From contig JAIFNF010000126.1 in NCBI GenBank assembly GCA_020047885.1, positions 1 to 11,112 of the forward strand: DNA of 11,112 nt, read 5' to 3'. The number at the start of each line of letters is the position of its first letter. Positions within the stretch are counted from its first letter, which is position 1. Shown here in pieces: positions 1 to 5,713 of the stretch. The position numbers and the translations under genes are program-made. The notes below the pieces were generated by a model. That model ran no database searches. It saw only the letters and a list, made by a program, of their open reading frames with translations, and was not told where the DNA came from. The DNA comes from Gammaproteobacteria bacterium (GTDB lineage Bacteria; Pseudomonadota; Gammaproteobacteria; Competibacterales; Competibacteraceae).

Positions 1-170
1 CTATGCGTGTCTGCAACCAGGGCTTCTAGAGCTTGGGACTGAGGAAGCATCCCAAGGTAGGTCTTGAACCTCTACGCAACGTAGCCCCTTTAACCTCCCG
101 GTTGGCGGGCTTAGGCGGGTCAACCGAGCTTGTTTTCACAAGCTCCTGCCTTTAGGCGGGGGTGGTTTAC
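1..170 (+). mobile_element. Probable right end of an IS200/IS605-superfamily (TnpB-type) element, partial
   Basis: No reading frame runs through this stretch: the three plus frames stop near 27, 40 and 65. What is seen is a series of hairpins: CTACG/CGTAG (72-76 with 80-84), CGGTTG/CAACCG (99-104 with 121-126), GAGCTTG/CAAGCTC (126-132 with 139-145) and CTCCTGCC/GGCGGGGG (143-150 with 155-162, loop TTTA). The last stem contains two G-U pairs, so it fits best as RNA, and it is followed by TGGTTTAC (163-170). Right ends of IS200/IS605 elements carrying tnpB, whose transcripts give the omega RNA, commonly finish with such a terminal G/C-rich hairpin plus a short GGTT-AC tail. The tnpB gene itself would lie left of the window. 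The exact boundary (taken as 170) and the family are inferred from pattern, not alignment. It could instead be an unrelated structured intergenic region. Confidence 0.6.
126..162 (+). ncRNA. Tandem hairpins resembling the 3' end of a TnpB omega RNA
   Basis: Two hairpins share three bases and are therefore mutually exclusive at their junction: a perfect 7-bp stem (126-132/139-145, loop TTTTCA) and an 8-bp stem with two G-U pairs (143-150/155-162, loop TTTA). In TnpB systems the omega RNA scaffold ends at the element's right end and the adjoining host sequence serves as guide. If that applies here, the guide would begin at about 171, inside the 3' end of tssA. This is inferred from structure only; no tnpB gene is visible. 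Confidence 0.4.
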
Positions 171-1234
171 TCTATTTCCTCGGGCGGCGTCCCGAAAATC
201 AGATCAGCCTGATCGGTTCCACCGGGTGTCAGATCGCGCAGAATCTCCATGAAGTCCATGCGGACCAGTCGCTTGGCCCGTTTTAACACAAACGGGACGG
301 GGCTGGACGGTTCATGGCGGTTATAATATTCGCAGATCTTGTCCAAGGTGCGAATGACATCTTCGCGGTTGGCGATCTCGCCTACCACCATCTGCCGCGT
401 CGCCCCACCGCTACCCATAGCGCTCGGCCCCAGCGTCTCGACCGCCCCGACTTCGACTACGCCGACTCCACTTACACCGCGCCGCTGCAATTGTTCATTG
501 AGAACCTGCCGAATCTCCTTGAGCACGCTGGTCAACGCGCTCAGATCCGGCGACTGGGTCACGCCGACCTGATCCGTCAACAGCGCTTCAATATGCGCCA
601 TCCGGTCAAAAGCGGCGGCGACCGCCTCGGCAGTCGCCTGCAAATCCTCCACGTTGGCATCCTGAAAAGCGCCATCGATCATACTTTGACTGGGTGGCGC
701 ACGCTCCTCCTGACCGCTAGCCACCGGAGTCAGCGAGCCAGCGGCGATCTGGATATCGCGCAGGCTGAAACGCCCCAGAGCGCGGGAACTGACCAAGGGA
801 GCGTTGCGCAGGTCATGCAATGTGGTTTCCGGATCACACAGCGCCACGAGGGTGTTGATGCGCAGGGTTGGATCGTTGTCATCGTCAGGATCGAGTTGCG
901 GATACACCAAAGCCCAGTGGCGCTCCAGCAGTCCTTCCAGTAACGCCAGACCGTCAGCGAATCCCGGCAGACCGTCGGTATTCAGCAACGCCCGGGTCAG
1001 ATAAGCCGCGACCCGCAAATCCCGGGTGCGCGCTAACAGGTTAAGGGCGGATTCGCTAACGCCGCGCCAGTCGGGTGGCTCGGCGGGAACAATGGTGTTG
1101 CCGTACTGGCGCTCCGGGGTTCCCTGCGCCTGTTTCTCCATCTCCGCGAACTGCGGGTCGTACTCGAGATCCTCGCCACACGGCGACTCATCAGTCATTT
1201 CACTTAGCAAGCTTTCAACATCAATGACGCTCAT
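167..1234 (-). CDS. tssA: Type VI secretion system protein TssA (ImpA family)
   Basis: TssA proteins are cytoplasmic T6SS assembly factors that contact the baseplate and membrane complex and help sheath and tube polymerisation. The 355-residue product has the ImpA N-terminal domain at about residues 5-130, including SPCGEDLEYD (17-26). A variable middle follows, then the C-terminal block found in TssA1-like members at about 285-340 (NREDVIRTLDKICEYY, PVPFVLKRAKRLV, DFMEILRDLTPGG). Length is normal for the short TssA1 class (about 340-380). The ATG at 1234 is chosen because GAGGTGG lies six bases before it; an in-frame TTG at 1249 overlaps that ribosome site. The gene diverges from the tagH operon, as tssA1 does in HSI-I. 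Oddity: its TAA stop (169-167) lies within the TTTAC that appears to end a mobile element, so the native C-terminus may have lost or changed a few residues. The conserved core is intact. Confidence 0.93.
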   Translation of the reverse strand: MSVIDVESLLSEMTDESPCGEDLEYDPQFAEMEKQAQGTPERQYGNTIVPAEPPDWRGVSESALNLLARTRDLRVAAYLTRALLNTDGLPGFADGLALLEGLLERHWALVYPQLDPDDDNDPTLRINTLVALCDPETTLHDLRNAPLVSSRALGRFSLRDIQIAAGSLTPVASGQEERAPPSQSMIDGAFQDANVEDLQATAEAVAAAFDRMAHIEALLTDQVGVTQSPDLSALTSVLKEIRQVLNEQLQRRGVSGVGVVEVGAVETLGPSAMGSGGATRQMVVGEIANREDVIRTLDKICEYYNRHEPSSPVPFVLKRAKRLVRMDFMEILRDLTPGGTDQADLIFGTPPEEIE

Positions 1235-1240
1235 CAGTGA

Positions 1241-1247
1241 CCACCTC
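1241..1247 (-). promoter_or_regulatory. Ribosome binding site deciding the tssA start
   Basis: On the minus strand GAGGTGG lies six bases before the ATG at 1234. It supports that start over the in-frame TTG at 1249, whose first codons coincide with this site. Confidence 0.7.
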
Positions 1248-1281
1248 AATCCGCTGCACTGGGCTTAAAAACGCACCTCGC

Positions 1282-1309
1282 TTGGCGCTTATGACAAGAC
1301 CAGTATAGA
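1282..1309 (+). promoter_or_regulatory. Candidate sigma-70 promoter for the tagH-pppA operon
   Basis: TTGGCG (1282-1287) and TATAGA (1304-1309), separated by 16 bases, each match four of six consensus positions. Initiation would fall near 1316 and give a leader of roughly 75 bases containing the hairpin at 1357-1378. The match is modest and unsupported by anything but position in the divergent intergenic region. Confidence 0.25.
1302..1307 (-). promoter_or_regulatory. Candidate -10 element for tssA
   Basis: On the minus strand this reads TATACT, five of six matches to the sigma-70 -10 consensus, about 70 bases before the tssA start. The -35 is poor: ATTAAA at spacing 16, or TTGCAT at spacing 20. 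The site overlaps the plus-strand candidate promoter and an imperfect inverted repeat (AGTATA 1302-1307, TGTACT 1313-1318), so both operons could be controlled from here. This is pattern matching only. Confidence 0.25.
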
Positions 1310-1356
1310 CTGTGTACTAGCAATTTAATGCAATAGCAGATGAAAACCTGCCCAGG

Positions 1357-1378
1357 TGGTGGGGGCGCTCCCCCGCCA
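1357..1378 (+). promoter_or_regulatory. Strong GC-rich hairpin in the tagH leader
   Basis: TGGTGGGGG (1357-1365) pairs with CCCCCGCCA (1370-1378) around a CGCT loop: nine base pairs, of which one is G-T. It ends 14 bases before the tagH ATG and just before the only weak ribosome-site candidate (GGA, 1381-1383). There is no following T-run, so it is not a normal terminator. It may affect translation or mRNA stability of the operon; function is inferred. Confidence 0.45.
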
Positions 1379-1392
1379 ACGGACATCGTACT

Positions 1393-2907
1393 ATGCCCCT
1401 GAAATTGACCATTACCAGTTACCAAAGACTCTCGCCAGGCCAGGAACCGGCCAAAACTCTCGAACGCGGCTCGCTCAAGATCGGCCGCGCATCGAAGAAC
1501 GACTGGATCCTGCAAGACCCCGAACGGATCCTGTCCAGTGAACATTGCGTCGTCCACTACAAGGACGGCGGCTATATCCTGACGGACACCAGCTTAAACG
1601 GCACTTTTCTCAACGATTCGGAACAGCGCATCCCCCGCAATCAGGCCGTCCAGCTCAAGAATGGCGACCGGTTCGTCCTCGGGGAATACGAAATCGCCGT
1701 TGCCATCATCGATACTGAAGCAGAGGATGAGGACGCTGAGGGTCCGGTCACCGACATCGCGTTCTCGCCGGGATTGACGCCGTCGCCCATGGCCATTCCG
1801 GCCATCGTGTCGCCTGAACTCGGGGTATCCAGCGACATGATCAAACCGTCGTTCAGTGATCTGCTCAACGACAGTCGCGACGACCAGGATCACCTCGGAC
1901 TCGGACAGTCGATGGCTGGATTGCCCACTCCTGGAGCGGCCACCGAACCGCCCTCCGACCTCGGCGGTCCCGAAGGCGCGGTTTACGAACCTCCCGATCT
2001 ATCCACCCCTGAGCCGCCGCCGGAACCCGCGCCACGGTTTCAAGAGCCGGTCCCGGAGCCGTTTGACCTGCCCGTTCCCACGCCAGCGCCGAAACCGACC
2101 GATCGACCGCTACCCGAACCCGCCGCTCCCACTGCTGAAAGCGGAATGCTGATTCCTGACGACTGGTGGCAAACGCCTGCGCCTGTCTCTACCGTTGTGC
2201 CACCTGCAACTGCGAACCTTCTGCTCACCCCGCCACAACCAGAACCGACGCCGACGCCAAAACCACGTGTTGCGCCCACACTCGTTGACGCGGCTGAAAC
2301 GGCTGAACTGGATGCCCATGATCTCTTACAAGCCTTTCTGAAAGGCGCTGGCCTGCCTCCCCTTCACCTGACCGACGACCGGTGGCTGGAAACGATGACC
2401 AGTCTCGGCGCAATCTTCCGCGAAACTGTGCGCGGACTCATGGATATCCTGCTAGCTCGTGGCGATATCAAAGGTGAATTCCGGCTAGATCGCACCAATA
2501 TCGGCCCGATGGACAATAATCCGCTGAAAACCCCGCCCGGCCAACCCCCACTACGGGTGGAAGAGGTGATGGCGTTGCTGCTGGTCGAACCAAATAGTAC
2601 CTACATGTCGCCGGTTCAGGCGGTGTGCGAAGGTTTTGATGACATTAAGGCTCACCAGTTGGCGGTCATGGCCGGGATTCAGGCGGCGTTAAGCCGTCTG
2701 CTCAGCCGATTCGATCCCGACCATCTGCAAACCCGTCTTGAACAGAGCGTGCTGGATAATATCTGGCCGTCTAATCGCAAGGCCAAATACTGGGATGTGT
2801 TCAACGCTGAGTACCGGGCGATTGCCCGGGAAGCCGAGGATGATTTTAATGAACTGTTCGGCGGTGAGTTCGCACGTGCCTACGAGGAGCGACTACGCTC
2901 CCGTTGA
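1393..2907 (+). CDS. tagH: Type VI secretion system FHA-domain protein TagH (Fha)
   Basis: Fha proteins are cytoplasmic scaffold and switch proteins. In the HSI-I pathway the kinase PpkA phosphorylates Fha on threonine to activate secretion, and PppA reverses this. The 504-residue product has an N-terminal FHA domain (about residues 25-103) with the conserved phosphothreonine-binding features GR (31-32), SSEH (48-51), TSLNGTFLN (66-74) and NGDRF (90-94). A long acidic then proline-rich linker (about 105-300, many PEP and PTP units) carries the IPDDWW motif (254-259) seen in T6SS FHA proteins. The C-terminal T6SS-specific FHA-associated domain (about 305-500) includes LLQAFLKGAGLP and NRKAKYWDVF. 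It starts the plus-strand operon, divergent from tssA. Its ribosome site is weak. The phosphorylated threonine cannot be assigned from sequence. Confidence 0.93.
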   Translation: MPLKLTITSYQRLSPGQEPAKTLERGSLKIGRASKNDWILQDPERILSSEHCVVHYKDGGYILTDTSLNGTFLNDSEQRIPRNQAVQLKNGDRFVLGEYEIAVAIIDTEAEDEDAEGPVTDIAFSPGLTPSPMAIPAIVSPELGVSSDMIKPSFSDLLNDSRDDQDHLGLGQSMAGLPTPGAATEPPSDLGGPEGAVYEPPDLSTPEPPPEPAPRFQEPVPEPFDLPVPTPAPKPTDRPLPEPAAPTAESGMLIPDDWWQTPAPVSTVVPPATANLLLTPPQPEPTPTPKPRVAPTLVDAAETAELDAHDLLQAFLKGAGLPPLHLTDDRWLETMTSLGAIFRETVRGLMDILLARGDIKGEFRLDRTNIGPMDNNPLKTPPGQPPLRVEEVMALLLVEPNSTYMSPVQAVCEGFDDIKAHQLAVMAGIQAALSRLLSRFDPDHLQTRLEQSVLDNIWPSNRKAKYWDVFNAEYRAIAREAEDDFNELFGGEFARAYEERLRSR

Positions 2908-2984
2908 AAGCGCCGACATCCGATCTTCATCGGGAACAGACTACCGTTACACGCTGCGTGCTACATTTATCGGGGTTAAAGTCA
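2908..2984 (+). other. 77-bp tagH-tssK gap where tssJ would be expected
   Basis: In HSI-I-type clusters the outer-membrane lipoprotein gene tssJ lies between fha and tssK. Here only 77 bases separate the two genes, too few for a lipoprotein of about 150-180 residues, and no lipobox-like sequence is visible. A small hairpin, CCGAT/ATCGG with loop CTTC (2920-2933), is the only structure seen. The gap is otherwise open in the tssK frame, but that extension does not belong to the TssK family start. Confidence 0.6.
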
Positions 2985-4334
2985 ATGAGCTGGTATAGCA
3001 AGGTCGTCTGGTCTGAGGGGATGTTCCTGCGTCCCCAGCATTTCCAACAACAGGATCGTTATCTCGAAGCTCTGGTTCGCCAATCCTGCAGCCCGCTGCA
3101 ACCCTACGCTTGGGGCGTGATGGAACTGACTCTCGACCGGGAGGCGCTGGCGCTGGGCAAGGTAGGCATTGCTACCGCCCGGGGGTTGCTGCCCGACGGC
3201 ACACCATTCAGCATTCCCGACCATGATCCGCCGCCGCCGCCGCTGAACATCGACACGGATGTGCGCGATACGCGGGTCATGCTGGCGCTGCCACTGCGGC
3301 GCACCGGAATGGCCGACGTGGAGCGCGGCGATTATCAGGATACCTCGGCTCGCTACCGAGCCGCGGCTAGTGAAGTGCGCGACAACAACTTCGATACCGC
3401 CAACAACAGTGCCCAGGTTGAAATCGGTGCGCGTCGGCTGCGCCTGTTCCTCGACACCCGCGACGCCAGCGACTATACCTGCATCGGCATCGCCCAGGTG
3501 CTGGAGAAGCGAACCGATCAGACGGTCGTGCTGAATACCGATTATCTGCCGCCCTGTCTGGACTGTCGCGGCGCGCCCGCTCTGAAAGGTTTCGTCACCG
3601 AGATCTTGGGCCTGTTGCACCAGCGCGGCGATGCGCTAGCGGAACGGGTGGTCGGTGCCGGTTCGGCGCGCGGTGGCCTGGACATCGCCCAGTTTTTACG
3701 CCTGCAAGCCGTCAACCGCTTCGAACCCTTATTCGCGCACTTGGCAACCATGCCGGGTCTGCATCCGGAAACGTTCTATCAGATTGCCCTGCAAGTCGCT
3801 GGTGAAATGGCCACCTTTACTGACAAGGTCAAGCGGCGGCCCCCCATCTTTCCCGCCTACGATCATGACGATCTGCAGAAAACCTTCGCCGCGCTGATCA
3901 CCGAACTGCGCCGGTCGCTCAGTCTGGAAGAAGTCGAAGCCGCCATCCGCATCCCCATCGAGGAACGCCAGTATGGCATCCGCGTGGCGATCATCACCGA
4001 CCGCGAGCGTCCCCTGCTCACCAAGGCCACCTTCATCCTGGCGGTGCGCGCTGACATGGCGACCGACCTGCTGCGCAATCGCTTCCCGGCTCAGGTCAAA
4101 ATCGGCCCGGTGGAACGCATCGCCCAGTTCGTTAATCACCACCTGCCGGGTATTGGCGTCAGCGCCCTGCCGGTGGCTCCCCGGGAAATTCCTTACCGCG
4201 CCGACTTCATCTATTTCCGCCTGGACCGCAGTAGCGAGTTCTGGAAACAGATTCTTAATTCCGGCGGCTTCGCGTTCCATGTCGGTGGCGAATTTCCGGG
4301 ACTGGAGATGGTGTTCTGGGCCATCAAAGAATGA
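2985..4334 (+). CDS. tssK: Type VI secretion system baseplate protein TssK
   Basis: TssK is a cytoplasmic trimeric protein that links the baseplate to the TssL/TssM membrane complex. The 449-residue product begins with the family signature SKVVWSEGMFLRPQHFQQQD (residues 4-23) and keeps typical length (about 440-450). Recognisable stretches include ARRLRLFLDTRD, the GLHPETFYQIALQVAGEMATF region and a C-terminal EIPYRADFIYFRLDRSSEFW segment that matches the end of the family. The ATG at 2985 is chosen because the signature starts there; an in-frame TTG at 2904, overlapping the tagH stop, would add 27 unrelated residues. A weak GGGG lies ten bases upstream. It is followed after 14 bases by tssL. 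Confidence 0.95.
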   Translation: MSWYSKVVWSEGMFLRPQHFQQQDRYLEALVRQSCSPLQPYAWGVMELTLDREALALGKVGIATARGLLPDGTPFSIPDHDPPPPPLNIDTDVRDTRVMLALPLRRTGMADVERGDYQDTSARYRAAASEVRDNNFDTANNSAQVEIGARRLRLFLDTRDASDYTCIGIAQVLEKRTDQTVVLNTDYLPPCLDCRGAPALKGFVTEILGLLHQRGDALAERVVGAGSARGGLDIAQFLRLQAVNRFEPLFAHLATMPGLHPETFYQIALQVAGEMATFTDKVKRRPPIFPAYDHDDLQKTFAALITELRRSLSLEEVEAAIRIPIEERQYGIRVAIITDRERPLLTKATFILAVRADMATDLLRNRFPAQVKIGPVERIAQFVNHHLPGIGVSALPVAPREIPYRADFIYFRLDRSSEFWKQILNSGGFAFHVGGEFPGLEMVFWAIKE

Positions 4335-4348
4335 TGGAGTAACCCACC

Positions 4349-5710
4349 GTGACTATTGACGATCCCTTTGCGACGGGTGACGACGTTGACCGCACCATCA
4401 TCCGTCCGGTACCGGGTGGACGGCGGCCACCGCCGACGGCTGAACCTGCTCTGCCTCCCCCGCCAGCCACTCCGCCCAGCGCTAGTTCAGCGCCGATATC
4501 GCCGGGTGTCGGCCTGAATGCACTGGAGGCGGCGGCCGCGCCACTGCTAAGCCTGATTATGCGCCTGAAAAACACCGCCTCGCATCCGGATCCGGAACGA
4601 TTGCGGCAACGAATGATTGAGGAGATCAAAGCGTTCACAGTCAGCGCCCGCAATGCCGGTATCCACGAAAAAACCGTCTTTCGCGCCCGCTATATCCTTT
4701 GCACCACCCTCGACGAAGTGGTGCTCAACACCCCCTGGGGTCGAGCCAGCCAATGGAGCGAGACCAGCCTGTTGATCACGTTTCATAACGAAACCTGGGG
4801 CGGTGAAAAATTCTTTGAACTGCTGGATGCGATCATTCAAGATCCGCGCAAGAACCTCGACCTGCTGGAACTGATGTACCTGTGTCTGGCGTTCGGCTTT
4901 CAGGGTCGCTACCGGCTGCTGGACAATGGCCGCAACCGGTTGGACGAACAGCGGGAGCGGGCTTACAACGCCATTCGCACTGCTCGCGGCGAATTTGAGC
5001 GGGATTTGTCCCCGCACTGGCGCGGTAGCCTTCGAGAACAGAATCCACTGGTTCGCTATGTCCCGCTGTGGGTCGTCGCCGCGGTGGCGACCGCGCTGTT
5101 GCTGTTGTCTTACGCCATCTTCAGTGGGCTGCTGAACAGCACCTCTGATCCGGTCTTCACCGCGATGGGCGGCATGCGCGATGAAACGGTGGCCATGGTC
5201 CGGCGCGGCGGCGTAGCCGTGGCTCCCGCACCGGTCAAACCGCAGGCGCAAGATGCTCGTCTCCGTGTCACCCAGGATTTGCGGAAATTTCTCGATCCGC
5301 AAATTCGCCAGGGTCTGATTGATGTGATCGACGATGCGGATAAAACCACCATTCGCATTCGCGGTGATGGTCTGTTCGATTCCGGCAGCGCCAATCTCAA
5401 ACTGGCGTTCCGGCCGCTGCTGGCGCAGATTGGCCAGGAACTCAACACCGTACAGGGCAAGGTACTGGTTACCGGCCACAGCGACAATGTACCCATTCGC
5501 ACCTTGCAATTCCCGTCCAACTGGCATCTCTCCAAAGCCCGTGCTGACAGCGTAGTCGCTATGCTAGCGGCGACCAGCAACAACCCCGGACGCTTCCTCA
5601 GCGAAGGCCGCGCTGACACTGAACCGGTGGCGACTAATAACACCCCCCAGAGCCGGGCGCAAAACCGGCGCGTCGATATCATTCTGCTGGCGCGGATTAA
5701 CCAGGGGTAG
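4349..5710 (+). CDS. tssL: Type VI secretion system inner-membrane protein TssL with C-terminal OmpA-like domain
   Basis: TssL (DotU/IcmH family) is anchored in the inner membrane and, with TssM, forms the T6SS trans-envelope complex. The 453-residue product has a proline-rich N-terminal tail (about 1-55), a cytoplasmic DotU domain (about 60-225, with LCTTLDEVVLNTPWG at 117-131 and FHNETWGGEKFF at 145-156), one transmembrane segment (about 237-261) and a periplasmic OmpA-like peptidoglycan-binding domain (about 330-450). The last shows GHSDN (376-380), SNWHLSKARA (390-399) and NRRVDI (439-444). It is thus an extended, self-anchoring TssL that would not need a separate TagL. The start is GTG, supported by GGAG (4336-4339) nine bases before it. 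The stop lies three bases before tssM. Confidence 0.95.
   Translation: MTIDDPFATGDDVDRTIIRPVPGGRRPPPTAEPALPPPPATPPSASSAPISPGVGLNALEAAAAPLLSLIMRLKNTASHPDPERLRQRMIEEIKAFTVSARNAGIHEKTVFRARYILCTTLDEVVLNTPWGRASQWSETSLLITFHNETWGGEKFFELLDAIIQDPRKNLDLLELMYLCLAFGFQGRYRLLDNGRNRLDEQRERAYNAIRTARGEFERDLSPHWRGSLREQNPLVRYVPLWVVAAVATALLLLSYAIFSGLLNSTSDPVFTAMGGMRDETVAMVRRGGVAVAPAPVKPQAQDARLRVTQDLRKFLDPQIRQGLIDVIDDADKTTIRIRGDGLFDSGSANLKLAFRPLLAQIGQELNTVQGKVLVTGHSDNVPIRTLQFPSNWHLSKARADSVVAMLAATSNNPGRFLSEGRADTEPVATNNTPQSRAQNRRVDIILLARINQG
5703..5707 (+). promoter_or_regulatory. tssM ribosome binding site inside the end of tssL
   Basis: AGGGG sits six bases before the tssM ATG and within the last codons of tssL, so translation of the two is probably linked. 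Confidence 0.55.
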
Positions 5711-5713
5711 GCC

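Noticed and set aside
314..943. Plus-strand open frame opposite tssA
   Set aside because: It is the antisense shadow of tssA with no family features.
1235..1249. Upstream TTG start for tssA adding five residues
   Set aside because: It overlaps the GAGGTGG ribosome site of the ATG at 1234, and the added residues do not belong to the family N-terminus.
1282..1300. Sigma-54 type promoter at TTGGCGC
   Set aside because: A GG is present, but no GC occurs at the required -12 spacing.
1980..2270. Proline-rich repeats in tagH as a DNA repeat or recent expansion
   Set aside because: The PEP/PTP units are irregular at DNA level and are typical of the flexible linker in T6SS FHA proteins.
2904..2984. 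N-terminal extension of tssK from a TTG overlapping the tagH stop, or a remnant of tssJ
   Set aside because: The TssK signature begins at 2985. The 27 extra residues show neither a lipobox nor a signal peptide, so they support neither a longer TssK nor a TssJ fragment.
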